DNA of 64,000 nucleotides from Rhizophagus clarus (GCA_015698045.1 BLAL01000244.1:248001-312000); one strand, 5' to 3'; numbered from the stretch's first letter, positions 25,281-39,090 are shown. The notes: a model not told the origin generated them from the letters alone. Program-made: numbers and translations.

Positions 25281-26009
25281 TCTCATTTTTACATGTAGCA
25301 TTTATATAATAATTATAATCCAGAGTATGAACGCGACGTAAACATGAACGTCAATCAATTTAATCAAGATTAATGTATACAATGTACAATGTATTCTGCT
25401 TTTATATTGTTTTTTAATATCAAAAATTTTTCTTAACACTTATTTTATTTCTTTTATGGATGGCTTGGACACTCGTTTTGGACTATGGATGAATACCTGG
25501 TTTTTCGACTATAGGTGAAATAAGGACGGCCATTATCTATATAAGACATACTACATATAATAAATTATGGCGTTCGTGGGCAAATCAAGAATTTTTATCA
25601 TATAGGAAAAAGCCGAGTTGGCCTAAACCTTTCATACCAATATTTAATTGATACTGGATCACTGTTTCACAAAGAAACGATACAATTTCTGGTTGATTTT
25701 TGAGCCACATTCGATACGTTTTTTGAACTGTTGTAAATGTATATATATATGTATATGTATATATATGTAAGCAGTGGTGTTTGGTTTCAATTGGTGAACT
25801 ATTTTATAATCAAGGTCCTTTAATTGCTTTCCCACAGTTTTATACACACATTTATATTATCTTGTAACAATTGCACGTAAAAATGGCGAATTATTAACAC
25901 AAGAATTCATATTTCAGTTGCTATTTTTTGGTCGTTCATTGCCTCTATATAATCATGTGATTTTGATTGTAGATCAATTAAAGAAGAAAAAATTTCAACT
26001 TAGGCCAAT
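25281..26009. other. Non-coding spacer upstream of relic D
   Basis: The first 150 bases resemble the upstream flank of copies A and C. A TATATG microsatellite lies at 25740-25767. No gene is supported. Confidence 0.5.
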
Positions 26010-26249
26010 CCAACTTAATTTTTCGTTTAACATACCCTCCCAGTTTTTAAAAAATTGGAGAAAAATTGTGCATGTAATTTAGGCCAGAATTATGATTCTT
26101 GGCCAAATTTACAAAAAAATTTTCAAATCAAATGGTATGCACATTTCTAATTATAATTCTGGCCAAAATTTTATAATTCTGGCCATGTTTATATCCCCCC
26201 CCCCCAGAATGTGACCCTCCATGTTATGTTAAACAAAAAATTAAGTTGG
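26010..26249. mobile_element. Inverted-repeat element with internal TAATTCTGGCC motifs
   Basis: CCAACTTAATTTTTCGTTTA.. (26010-26034) pairs with its complement at 26225-26249 over 25 bases with one mismatch. Inside are GGCCAGAATTA (26082-26092), TAATTCTGGCC (26154-26164 and 26174-26184) and a run of eleven C at 26195-26205. No coding frame. It is likely a small non-autonomous transposon; its target duplication is unclear. Confidence 0.65.
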
Positions 26250-27111
26250 TTATGCATTAGACAACCCCTGATGTTTGTACTACACAACCTGTCAAATCAT
26301 TAGACATCATATTTAGTAGATTAATGGTTATAAACAGTGATTATATAATATAAATAAGTATATCAGATATTTTTTATTTCACACATGAAAATCTATTCTT
26401 ATTGATTATATACATAAATATCCATTAAAGTTTTAGTACGGAATACTGTAAATGAGAATATATATAAAAGACTAAATTTATCACCATAACATCATTTAAC
26501 ATCATAGAGTCACGCGCGTTATTATTATTAAAATAATCTTGTTGACATCCCCTAACTATAACACTATAAATATTTAATAGAAAAGATTAACGAAGATTAT
26601 CGAAACTTTAATCTATTTTTATCATAACAATAAGGCGGTGCATTCATTGTTATCAAAGTGATAACAATATGGGTTAAAATTATTATTGTAATTAGTTAAC
26701 TTTATTGTATCAAAGATTATTCCCACGCTTTTATTTTGACATACTATTAGATTAGATTTTTATTCATGATAAAATTGGTGAAACTTTTCCATTTTAATAA
26801 ATTTATTTAATCATATTAATCTTAATTTTGTTATTTTAAAATTCCTTAAAAAAATGGTTGAGAAATACATAATTTAATTACATAAAACACCCGAAGAGAA
26901 TTTACTGTTTGTGAATTTGTGGTTCCTCATTGAATGATGATTAAACGAAAAAAAAAGAAATAAAACGAGAAAAAAGGGAGAAACTCCCGGTGTAACGAAG
27001 CGGAAATTTTTCAGTCTTTGCCGATTTTTTCTTATCAAAATTTTTACTAACGATTTTGGTAACATTCATACTAAAGATGAGTTCGTGTTACGTTAAACGA
27101 CATGTGAAGAT
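26250..27111. repeat. Downstream flank of copy C within the duplicated unit
   Basis: Resembles 4690-6137 in the same orientation and 3009-3815 inverted. This marks the outer limit of the copy C unit at about 26260. No gene is supported. Confidence 0.65.
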
Positions 27112-28476
27112 TTACATTTTCCCATATATAAATGGTTCCGAAAAATTTAATGGTCGACTGTAATAAATAGCTCTTTCATGGCATGATATAATGTTAAAAT
27201 GTAATCGTTCTAAATTTGAAAATTTAATTTCTTCGGCAACATCAAATTGATTAGATAAATCCGACGGATCTGGATCATCGCATATTGCAGTAACCCAATT
27301 TCCTAAACATTCATAAAGTTGAGATGCTGTTGGTCTATTAGATGGATTAGCATCTAAACATTGTAACATTAATCTAGCGTAAACAGGTGGAGTTCCACTG
27401 ACTATATTCGGTCTGGTCCCTGAACAAATCTCTTGTATAAGTTGCGAATCATGAGGTCTATCACAATAAGGGCGTATACCAGCTGATAGCATCCACATGA
27501 TCATTCCGAAGCTGTATATATCAGACTCTTTGGTTGATGTATAACCATTAAAGATTTCGGGAGCAACGAAAGGTATTACTCCGTAAATTTGTTTTGAAAA
27601 TATTTGTTTATCAACAGTACCATGTAATCCAGTGTCCGCAATTTTAGTATCTATTGAATCCATTTCGTTCTCAACTAATATATTCCCTCCGTGTAAATGT
27701 CCGTGAATGAGATCACGTTCATGAATAAAATTAAGACCAGCTGATATTGCCCATAACATATCTACAATATCTCTCCAACAAAGAACTCCCATAGATTCGT
27801 CAAGGTACGAATATAAATTCCCATTTTCATAATATCTCATGACGAACATGTAACACGATGTCGGATCTTTTGTCATGCCGAAATAATCTGCAAGTGATCC
27901 ACTTTGCAAACATTTATAATATCTATATAACTTTTTTTGATTAAGCAGATTTTTAGCCAAATATAAATTTAATTAAATACCAATAATAAAAATTTTCAGC
28001 CATTTGGCGTTTTTTATTTACATACTTACTTGATTTACGAATTCTTGATTTATGTTCTGAGAATTATCTAATCGCTTTAAGATGACCTTAATTGGTCCAT
28101 TACGGGTCCACACTTCAGCCTCTTCGTCCAGATTCCAACTTGGACCTTCCAACCAAATTGCAGAATAAATTGAGCTAAAAGCGCCTCGTTTATTAGTATT
28201 CTCAACTAAATCGAATTGACTAAAGTCAATCCACTCAAGGTAGTCCGTACTATCATTTGCGTTTAATTGAGTATACTGGATGAATTCATCTATCATAGAG
28301 TTTCCACTGGACCAACTATAAAATTTTCCTTTCAGATTCGCAACATCACAATTTTTACACCAGGAAGCGGCGGTTCGTTGCTCTTTACAGTCTGAGCAGC
28401 TTCCATATGATAGAGTTTTACTATTGTTTGAACTATTTATAGGCAAACCCCGAGACCCGGAGGTCGGGTCGAACAA
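27112..28476 (-). CDS. Kinase-like protein, copy C (predicted pseudokinase)
   Basis: Two exons, 28476-28030 and 27930-27112, with a 99-base GTAAGT..AG intron, give 421 residues. It is the closest relative of copy A: both have a 149-residue exon 1 differing at only a few positions. Cys pairs are at C27/C30 and C40/C43 and the VILK lysine at 134. The catalytic loop is H-G-H-L-H-G-G-N, lacking the catalytic Asp, the DFG site reads D-T-G, and FVAPEIF and SDIYSFGMIMW are intact. The C-terminal tail keeps NQFDVAEEIKFSN and the CHERAIYYSRPL motif shared by the family. The frame opens with TTG and overlaps the GC-rich palindrome as in copy A. Binding without catalysis is the likely mode of action; this is inference. 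Confidence 0.82.
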
Positions 28477-30154
28477 ATGCGCGACCTCCAGCTTATTTGT
28501 TTTTTCTTATTTGCCTTTTTGGTAAAAATTAAAAATTGTTATTATTATTTTTTTTTTTCAGAAAAAAAAAAAATAATAAAAAGGGACTCTGAAAGTTGTT
28601 GGCATCCTTATCGGTAGTGTTTATATAATAGCTTATTTTATTGATCAAATAAATGATGTTAAACATGAACGTCAATCAGTTTAATCAAGATTAATGTATA
28701 CGACGTACAATATATTCTGCTTTTATATTGTTTTTAAGATCAAAAATTTTTCTTAATTATAACTTAAAATAATAGAATAAAAATCTTAAAAAAACCATAA
28801 AAAATGTGTAACATTTACAACGATCATTTTAAAAAGATTTGCACCTCGCTATACGTGTACATATTAGTGCATAGGTCTTGCAGAAATATCTGAAACATAT
28901 AATTGTGGATAATCTTAATGTATAATGCGAAATTACGTAATTCTGAAAAATACTTTACATTTTACATTATCGACATTGATTTTAAAAAAACCAACTTTAG
29001 GAATAATGCCCATGAAACCCATGTGAATAATATTTTCTTTTAACGTCAAGAATGCCACGAGGTAATCGCATTTTTGCATGTGAATTTTTAAATGAATAAA
29101 GTTTTTTTGACAATGATTATTCGATTTTCAAAATTTCCAAATTCGATTGTTTAGTTGTCAAAATATTAGATTTACATGACTAATTCTTGTTCTTTAATGT
29201 TATTTAATACTTATATTTACCATTTTTTTTTTAACACGTTCAATTAAATGCTTAAAATTCACCGCATTTAATTGATATATATACTAACCCTAGTTTGATA
29301 ATCTCCGGTCATCTTATCTTCATATCTTGAAGTTTCACAAAACTCGCATTACATGAAAGAAGGCATTGTTCCAAGATGTATTATGCAACACAAATTTATA
29401 AATTCATTACACGCGTCTCGGAGATAGCAAGGTATGATAAGCAAGATATGAAATTATGAAACTTTTTTTCTTTTTATAATTTTTCAACCGTTACATTACA
29501 AGCACGAAAAGACTATGCTTCATTTTATTTATTTGTTTATTTTGTTTGCCAAACATAATGGAGTACAAATTAACATTTCAATTTTTTTGATGGGCTGGCT
29601 GCGTTTTGTATTTTTATTGAAAAGACGAAAAAATGAATATAAAAATAATGTACGCGAAAATTATATCGGAATTTCTTACAGTAAATCAGGATAAAACTTG
29701 ATTTTATCTGGTTTATGTAAGCTCTGTAGACTAAAATTAGTTTGCTGATCTTGGTAATTGACAACGTGGATTAAAAACCGAAGCATATGTGTCAAACTTC
29801 GTATTGTTTACGTTCTATGAACAATTATAGTTTAGTTAAAAAAAAGTTTCGGGAAGAATTCCAGAAAAAGAATATTATAAAATACATAAACTAAATATTA
29901 CAAAGCCGGTAAAGTTATTAAATTATCAAATGTTGTACATAATGAGTCAAAATCTATTTATTGCATAAAATTAAAAAAAAGTTTGACAAAAATGCAAATT
30001 CTGTGATTTATATATGTCGCACGTTAATTGATTTGTAGCCACAAGATTTTGGCAACCAATTTCGAGCTTTCTAGTTATTCCAAATATTTTGTTCATTACG
30101 CCAAGAAAAGATGTGTAGTGATCCCGATTTATTCCGAACGTACGGAATCATCCG
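28477..30154. repeat. Upstream flank of copy C; right arm of the large inverted duplication
   Basis: Reverse complement of 1-1635 with small indels, including the GC-rich palindrome (about 28459-28489) and the T/A hairpin (about 28540-28580). It reaches base 1 of the window at 30154. No gene is supported. Confidence 0.85.
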
Positions 30155-33100
30155 ATTTAACTTAACGAAGATAAAAGTTATTTAATGTTAATAAATAACG
30201 GTTAAATACTTTTAGCATTATGACAATTCCAACTTAATTTTTAAGTGACTATAAAGCGTATTTCTGTATCAAAAGTTATAATCATAATTCCTACAAATGT
30301 CATCATAATGCCGATTCATAAATATTTACTTGCAAAAGAATTTTGTGATGAAATGTTGTTTTGTTGTGGCTCAATAAATTGACAAATAGTATTATTAACA
30401 AATATACGAAAACGTAACGGATTTATTTTATTAATATAGCGTAACGGATTATTTATTTACATTTCTTTAGATATTTTCGATTTAGCACTATTATCTCGAT
30501 ATAATTTCACTGGGTTAAAGAAAGTATTGGTGGAAATATGAAATATAAGAATTCCAACCGGAACTTCTATACACTAAAAAAAGAAGAAATTACAAATGGT
30601 GAATTTGTAATTGTTGAAAATCTTTTTCCGTACATCATTTCTAGTAAACTAAAATTCGAGAAATTAGGATTTCAAGCTACCATAGTTTCAAGAGTTTTTT
30701 TAAAATTTCTACTATAATTCGGAGTAAAAAATTATGGTTTAGTTTATGGGGTGTACTCATAACTTGTGTAACTATAGTAACTGAATATGACGATCATTTA
30801 TTCATTTAATATATCAAGGAGCCTATAACTTTTGAAATGCGACTTTTCTAAAAGCTAGTAGATTAGTATTAGTGAGAACCGCATATTGCCAAAATTTCAT
30901 AATAATTAGTGCATTTTTGGCTTTCTTAGGTCAGTTTTTAATGGATTATATTGTTCTAGTATTATTCTAAAATATGTATTAAAGAAAATTAAATTAAAAA
31001 AAAATAATAAAAAATATTTTTTGACAATAATAGTAGCTTATTTTTTTATTAAAAACTTATTAAATAAACTTGTTTAAGGTTTTCAAATATTGATTTTTTA
31101 TCATAAACACTAAAAATAAAGTCGCTGATGTTGTCTTTTTTCTCTTTAACAAAGTTCAAGTACATTAAAGAGACTTTGAACACGATAAAAAAAGATCATA
31201 TTTCAAATTTAATTGGCCAAGTTTTTTAATTGCAGGGGTATTTTCATTATATTTTATTAGTAACACATATGAATAGGACAGGTTTGTTTATTAGGAATAC
31301 TACTTTGTAACATATTAGTTGTCCCTCGTATGTGTTATTTATTGTATATGTCCTATGTGGGCATATAATGTGTGCTCATTTTATTATTAATCGCAAACGG
31401 TCCAGTTGCCTACGTTGAGCATCAACAATCGTTATCTAAGCTAATAGTATTATGTCGCATAATGCAATGCGCATGATATTGAGCTGCGAATATTTAAATT
31501 GTTTATGATAAATAAAATGGCGTCAAGAAATCGTTTAAATTAATCGCTTTCTTTAGACTCTGGCAACCTCTCGCATTTTTAATACTTTTAAGGAAAGAAA
31601 AATGTTCTAAAAAGGACATTATTGAGAGCACAGACTTAGGAATTGCCACAAATGAATATTCCTTTCCCTAAGGTTAGTTACCGACTCTGCAGGCTCATGC
31701 AAGATTAATAATGACTTGCATGCGCGAATAGGGATGGAATCAAAACAAGTTTTTACTTTCTGCAATTGTAGTTAGAGATGAGCAAAATGCGGAATTTTGA
31801 ATATGAAACACGGATTATCTTTTTTTATAGGGCTGGCTAAATTATAATTTTAGTTAAAGTTAAAGCATAACTTTTACCGAATGTTAACAGTTATAATTTT
31901 AAATTATACTTAAAAAAAAATTTTTTTTTTTTATGAAATTTATTGCAATTATTAATAATGCGAAATTGTTAAAAAGTAACATTACTAAAATAAATTAAAA
32001 TTCCTTTTCGGGAAAAACTAGACATAACGTTCGTTTTTGATGTTTAACTAGTCTATTTGAACGACATTAAATTTAAATAAAATTAAAAGTACATATTGTA
32101 CAGTACATGTCACTAGAGGTGTATTTTGAAAATAGAACTTAGATAATTGCTAATCAAGTGAAACTAATTCCGCGTTTTTTTTTGTTCAAATGGAGAAACG
32201 GTTTTTGCTAGATTAATATCCTAGTGATCATAACAAAAATGGGTTGATTTGCGTATTTTTAGTATAATTTTTACTGTATATTATCATATTTAATCAATAA
32301 AAGCATTTAACACTTTACAAATAACTGTAAAAAATGCAGAATAGCACGACGAATCATTCAATGATTATCCAATTTGGAAATTTGATTCCGAGTTAACGAA
32401 TAATAATAAATTCGTATAGTGAAATTTTAAAATATAGTTGCACTATTCGTATTTTTTCCTAATATATATATTCTCCTAAATTATTTCAGAAGATTTAGTT
32501 TGCTTATTTTCTTCAATTTTCCGATGCTATATGTTAATTTTGTGTATTAACTTCATAGAATAAATACCTCCGCGTACAAATCGGGTCCTGAGGACGTTTG
32601 ATCCATGACTAACTGATACCCATACATATTATAATTGAATTTTTTTTTTTTTTTAGATCATTTTGTACTCATTATTGAAAAAATTTCTATTGCCATTGGA
32701 TTTTAATTTTAATTTTTTGGTAGTTGATATACAGGGGCCTGTAATAGCAATTACCATTTAAGTAACATAATAATAATTATATGGTGGAAAGAACTTTGTA
32801 GTGAGATAAATCGATAATTAGAATGATTATATCAATTTAATTATTCCATACTATTTTAGACTTTAATTGTAAAAGTTTAATTTACATGTGCAAAATAAGT
32901 TATTGGATAGGGATATTAAAATACTGCCTCGTTGTTCGATGATATACTATCACAGATGGGTTCTAAAGTGCTAAATTATTTTACTGGTAGAATGAGTAAA
33001 TATAACCAACAGTAGCGCTGTTTCTCTTTAAAAAAGATATATTGAAGATTTTCATCGCGTTCGTTGGACTTGGTCAATTTCGTTGATATTAACATTTGAT

Positions 33101-33267
33101 AATTTTATCTTGTAATTTACAAGATGATAATTCTTTTGATGATGATAATACTTATAACTACGATTCCTTTTATAAAATCACTACATAAGATATCATGTTA
33201 CTTTAAATTAGTCTCATACCATTTAATAGGAAATACTTTGGATAATGAAAAGTATTACCATTAGGGC
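30155..33267. other. Non-coding spacer
   Basis: About 3.1 kb with no frame or RNA gene that I can support. It contains an A-run/T-run junction near 31910-31933 and a TACAGG..CCTGTA palindrome near 32729-32742. Confidence 0.5.
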
Positions 33268-33464
33268 TAGTGTGGCCTGCCGTAAGTAATAATTACGGCA
33301 TTTTGGATTACGATACGATTACAACTTGGGTTGCAACCTATTACAACCATTACGACACCAATTTTTTCCTATATGAAAATTACGGCATATAGTACTTACG
33401 ACTTACACCAAATTACGTTACAACCTATTACAACCGCTACAACCTATTACGGCAGGCAACACTA
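33268..33464. mobile_element. hAT-like MITE with 8-base target duplication
   Basis: Starts TAGTGTGGCCTGCCGTAA and ends TTACGGCAGGCAACACTA, terminal inverted repeats of about 18 bases with one mismatch. ATTAGGGC is duplicated exactly on both sides (33260-33267 and 33465-33472). An 8-base duplication and TAGTG/CACTA termini are typical of hAT transposons. The 197-base interior has TTACAACCTATTACAACC-type subrepeats and no coding frame. Confidence 0.9.
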
Positions 33465-33472
33465 ATTAGGGC

Positions 33473-35775
33473 CTTATTAAATTGTGGGTACTTTGTGAAC
33501 ATGTGAATCATATGAAAAGTAATAAATTATTATATGTTATACCCAGATATTATTCATGAATTACATGTGAATTCCTAATCATGGGGTACTATTTTAGGGA
33601 TACTATATTCAGTGGCATATGATATTCTTACACTTTCTATAGACGCTGATAAGGGTAACTTTATTAATCTTTGGTAAGGTAGTACATTATAAAGATAATA
33701 CACTGAATAATAATAAAATTCTCCTTGGAAAAGTGAAATTTATGTCCACTAAGGGCTCGAATCTCTACTTTATCCTACGTAGTGCTCTACAAAAGATTTA
33801 CTGCATATTCCATGGTACCTTAAAGAACTGAAGCTACTTCTAATTCTTTTACCAAAAATACAGGACAAAAAGAAAAATAATGAGAGACTAACTACACTAG
33901 GTTTTTACAGATAAAATCTGATCAGCCTGAAGCGGAGGTAAAATATATAAAATTAGCTAAACTAAGAAAAAAAACTTTCGGAAATGGAGAATACTTATCG
34001 TTCATTAAGTCCGACTTTGATAATCTAATCTTTTTGCTCATCAATAAAGCATCTTATTTGATGGATGGGTTGGTCAAGATTGGAAATCACATCTAAATGC
34101 TTTCGTTACACCTAATTTGTGTGTACACAATTTCGCTTTGTTATTAAAGCGCAAAACTACTTATTAAACTACGAGAAAACATTCTCTATTTTAAATAGAG
34201 TTAATCCGACGAAAAGTAATGAAATTTATTTCATATTTCGAGTAAAATCATAATTGTTAATCTAGAATATATGGAATAAATAGAGTGCCCTAAAATTTGA
34301 GAATTTTGTTTTGAAAAAACTATTTATAAAATTTCCAACATCTTTGTACAGATAAATATACACTTTCATCTAAATCAAAACTAAAAAATCAGATAATCAA
34401 TTAAAATAGCTGAGCAAAACTATAAATAATTTAAGCTAAAAGTTAACTATATAATATTTTGTAACTCTTCCATTTGTCTTACCGTTCCATAACGTAATAT
34501 TATTTTCATTGATATTCACATTGCTATTAGATTCTTTAAAAAATTGATCATATTTGAATCATTCACCTTGATTATCGAAAATAGATTATAACGAACGTTA
34601 TAAATATTCTGGACTCAGCCAATGTATTTGATGTTGAGACGCTGATGAGAGTAGCCGAAAATATTGCAACACACAATATTCGACTGAATTGTTTAATCAT
34701 TTCTGAGATCTTATATCAAGTGGCGTATTTGCGGATAATGATTAAAATATAGCAATTCTGATCATAAATAAATCAATAACAGATTTTCCGTAGAGTTAGT
34801 TTTTATCAGTTGCAAAAATTTAATTTAATAAACATTGGGTTGTTTATATTAAATAAAACATACATACATTTTTTTATCACTTTTCGTAAGATTTGCGCAC
34901 ATGATCATTCGCCGATTTTCTTGTATTAAATAGCATGGACCCTTTCAGCATCGTTGTACAGTATTATTAATTCGCAAATTTTCTACTGATTAAAAAGTAT
35001 TATTTGTCAGTTAGAAAATAATAATTTTTGTTAAACTTATTTTAGTTATTTCTTCTCAAGATCTAATCTTTTAAATGCAAATAAGCCAACATCGGCATAT
35101 CTTAAAAGTAAACTAAAAAATTATTATTACCGATTTCTTAAATGGTCTCTTCCAGAAATTTCGATGCCATATACACTTGAATCATTCCCTTAATTATGAA
35201 TTGGGTGCCCGGTGTGACACTAGAAGGTTTAAAAGGAAAATATAGCGAGTTCATATATCTTAAATTAAGTTAAAATAATCAATAAAAATATTTTTATATA
35301 CCTGATGTATATGTAATAAAATTTTCTTGATGCTACATCATTGAAAAGTATTACAAATGTTAAGAGACTAATAAAATGGTTTTCATCTAATCCTTGATCC
35401 TTTAATTTTTTTGCTGAATTTTTTTATGTCTTTGAATTGATTAATTGATAATTATAAAGATCACGACCTAGTTAGATATCCTCACGCTTTTAAGTAGCCC
35501 TTCAGAATCGCTAGATGTGATATCTTTACGTATAATTAATATATGATCTTTTTTTATTATTCTTTTTTTATTATTTTTCAAGTAAGATTAAGTGCAAATA
35601 AAAGTATTTAATGAGTATCAGACATATTTATATATAATTAATTCAACAAAGATATTTTTTTTTTTTACCTACTTATTCTTAATTTTTTCCTTTCTTTTAG
35701 GTCGTCAAACGTGCTATAGTTTTTTGGGATTAAAACATTATATTCCATTGCGCTTTATTTTTTTTTCTCGCTTTA

Positions 35776-35809
<34 letters not shown>

Positions 35810-36150
35810 ATATTGACGTCCTATTGAGATAACTTAAAAAATCTCGCAAATTTTAGAGATAATTGGTCTATGCATAGCCATGATTTATCAAAATGTTCTA
35901 ACCCTTTGCCCGTTTCTTAGTACATTAGTACATTAACAGTATTGGATGATGTATATAACTAATAAGAAAATATTTTTTTTTTTTAAAAAAAAAGAGAAAA
36001 AGACATTGTAAGCAATTACGTAAGCTCTGCGAGCGTATTAATTCGCATAGCCATAAGTTTCACAATGCTTATCTAATTATTTGAAAAAAAATTTTTTTTT
36101 TTTTTTATTGAAATACAAAAAATAAAGTATAATATAATTACAATTAAAGA
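33473..36150. other. Non-coding spacer with T-run/A-run junctions
   Basis: No gene is supported. T-then-A junctions lie at 35776-35810 and 35973-35993; an A-then-T junction lies near 36082-36106. Confidence 0.5.
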
Positions 36151-36152
36151 AA

Positions 36153-36177
36153 TTTTTTTTTTTTTAAAAAAAAAAAA
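36153..36177. terminator. T13/A12 palindrome directly after the PHP gene stop
   Basis: Thirteen T followed by twelve A, one base beyond the stop codon at 36179-36181 on the minus strand. Its position at the 3' end is notable; a role in transcript ending or nucleosome exclusion is inference. Confidence 0.5.
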
Positions 36178-36178
36178 T

Positions 36179-37818
36179 CTAGATATCAACTAAATCGACA
36201 TGCCTTTCTTCTTCATTTTCATTTCTCCCTCTATTATCAATTTTTAATTTCAATAAAGAAAAAAATTTATACCCTTCAATAAACAAAAACCTTCCTATTT
36301 CATAACATGTAAAAAATATCAAACACCAAAAACCAAACCAAAAATAACTTTCCCAATGCATAACAAATTTTCTTTGATGACAAAAAGTATCTTGAAAACT
36401 ATACATTCCTTTGCTTTCAGAATAAAACGATGTCCAATAATCTGCTAGTAAAGTGATTGGTAATAAGTTATAATAAGCTGAGTTCTTCTTTGGATAAACT
36501 CTTGGTCTTGTTCCTGTTGCATCAAATAAAAAACTTGTTCTCTTTGCTCTTAGTTCCGTCATAATTCCTTCATATGTGATGTTAGGAACATTAAGAACTG
36601 TCCATGCGTATGCACCTGTTGAAGGAGAATGTACGTCTGATCCCGTAAGCATTAACATATTATTTTGTTGCGCGAACAAATATGTTTGCCAATCAAATGT
36701 ATCCCCATTGATTACTTCGAATCCATCAACTCCCTATTAAATAAACATTTTTATATTAATAATTATTATATAAATTCAAATTATTACGCAAATTCAGATT
36801 ATAATTAAATAATGATTACCATATCTCGAAGTTTTTCCCTTGAAGGATGACCTGGCAACGTTCCAACTTGATATCCCCATTCAGTACTGTTACTCCACGG
36901 AATATGATTTACAGATACCAAACCACCTAATTTATGAACATGATCTATAATTTCTTCTAATCTCTCATCTAAAGGAAAATCTGGAGAAACATCTACCGTT
37001 TCATTTATACCGATAAACTGCATATGGATTCGACAGGAACTTTTCAAATAAAAAAAAGTATGATTTTATTAATAATTAATAAAACGAATTTATTTTAATA
37101 ATTAGGATCAATTAATAAATTTTTTTTTTTTTTTTACCTATATTCCATTGCTGGTATTACAGTGATCGAATCATTATATTTTTCACGTGCAATTCTTTGG
37201 GCTTCTAAGGCACCTTCAATATTATTGTGATCGCTTACAATTATAGCATTATATCCGTTAGCTATTTATTAATTAACGAAAAAAAAAATGGTTTAAATTA
37301 TTGAATTTTTTAATTGAGAAAAAAGAAAAAATCCGCAAATAAATATTATTACCGATTGCCCATTTTAACAATTGCTCGGGGTTCATTTTGCCATCAGAAA
37401 ATTTTGTATGTGAGTGACCGTCTAATAATACATTGAATTCACCAAAATCATTATCCATTGGAGTCATATAAGATCTAGGATCAAATCTCCAATTAAATTC
37501 TACGTCGGAATAATCACTTGAATTAGGTATAGCTTTATATTTAAAAATGGTCAAAAAAGTGAAAAGGAATACGAGGATAAGGATAAACTGTAAAAAACGT
37601 AATAGTACATCACGTAAATATAATCGAAATTCTAATGGTATCTTTATTTCACTAAAAGCTGGTCTAGTAACATCACGCAACCAACGAGGCTGGTTTTGTG
37701 GAGGTGAAGAAATTGTTGGTAAAGGAAGAAGTGGAGTTTCAGGACCAATTTCTGACGAGTCCAATGTATTGTAATTTTGTGTAGGACGAGAAAGAAGTGC
37801 GTTTTCCTCTTGGTCCAT
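36179..37818 (-). CDS. Membrane-anchored PHP-domain putative metal-dependent hydrolase
   Basis: Four exons, 37818-37353, 37261-37138, 37039-36820 and 36733-36179, all GT..AG and in frame, give 454 residues. Residues 1-69 are polar and Pro-rich, and 71-93 form a membrane helix. A PHP (polymerase and histidinol phosphatase) fold follows, with metal-ligand candidates D133-G-H135-S-H137, VSDHN (D166/H167), E195, H202, VNH242 and the closing D303-V-H305. A second membrane helix (about 399-423) precedes a charged C-terminus. PHP enzymes use a di- or trinuclear metal site for phosphoesterase chemistry. With two helices, the catalytic domain should lie on the far side of the membrane from both tails, in a lumen or outside the cell. 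The substrate is unknown; a membrane phospho-compound is conceivable but unproven. Confidence 0.88.
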
Positions 37819-38989
37819 TTTAGATTCGGGAGAAAAAGAAAAAAAACTTAAGAATTAAAAATTCATTTTTTAATAAATGAGGAAAGAAAAAAATTATTAA
37901 TTGGGAAATTTGTAAACTGAAAAACTTTCCAATTCAAGTATAGAATCATGCTTCTCTTAAATATCTTACCTGTCACAGAAATTGTTACAGACGATCAGCA
38001 CTATAATTGTTTAAATTTTTAAAGTCTGAAAAAAAAATAAAAAAAAATAAAAAAAATAAATAAAAATAAATTTTTGCAGTACATCGAATCATTATCTTGA
38101 ATATATATATATATATATATATATGATAGTTTAAATATAATAATGAATGAATGCGGTTTACAGCCTTTTTTTAATTTAAAATATATGTATCCAACATTAA
38201 ATTTTATAGATAATAAAACAAACCCATCTTTTAAATATGAAAGAGCAAATAGTGATCCAGCTCTCATCCTGTTGGATTCTCAGTTTTATCATCTATAATT
38301 AGTATAGTTTTATAAATTTACCAAACATCTGATATTTTTATTCTGTTTTTACTTCGATATTAACAATAAAAGAAATAACCAGAAATATCATGATTTCATC
38401 CATTCACACATTACAAATGGTAGCCAGTAAATTATGGTAAATTACGGTAGGTGAGATATTGCAGATATATTTTAGTAGAAACATGAGTATATAGTAAATA
38501 GATATGGTATGATATAATGTAAAAGGCACGGTACGAATGGGTGTGATCATTATACCAATAAACGATTGGTCTCGTTATTTAACAATTACAATATGATTAT
38601 ACCGGCATGTCACAAATTTACGATTATCACTGATTATAAATATGGTTCTTTGTTAATTAATATAATTATAGATAGATATTTTTACATGTTTTAAAAGTAA
38701 ATACAAGTGCATAAAGTCAAAAAAATTATATGTCAACGAATTGCTTCATCGCACATACAAAAAAGCCATAAATGCTTTTAGAGAATTTTTTACCATTTAA
38801 AAGTTTAATAAATTTATAATTAATTTTTTTTATTTTTAATGCCGTTCATTTTTTTTTTTTTTATTTATTGTGCGATTTAAGTAAATATATAATGTGTAAT
38901 ATAAAATTCGACTCTTTCTCTAGATTAATGTCATATGCTGACTTATCGACTTTACAAATTAATTTCTGGCGACCTTGATTCATATCTTT
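37819..38989. other. Non-coding spacer upstream of the PHP gene
   Basis: Holds the presumed promoter just above 37818 and a dinucleotide (AT)12 microsatellite at 38100-38124. No gene is supported. Confidence 0.5.
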
Positions 38990-39090
38990 GGGCACTTCGG
39001 GTAATTCAATTTTTACGCTTAAATTGCAATTTTAGAAATTACAGAATAAATTGAGCTAAACGCTCCTCGTTTATTGTTGAAATAAACTTA
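38990..39090 (-). pseudogene. Short kinase-like exon 1 fragment
   Basis: The reverse complement of about 39040-39082 reads NNKRGAFSSIYS, the glycine-loop region of the family; sequence on either side is weakly similar or unrelated. It is a stranded relic. Confidence 0.65.

Noticed and set aside
38019..38267. 82-codon minus-strand frame
   Set aside because: Runs through poly-A/T and an (AT)n microsatellite; no coding character.
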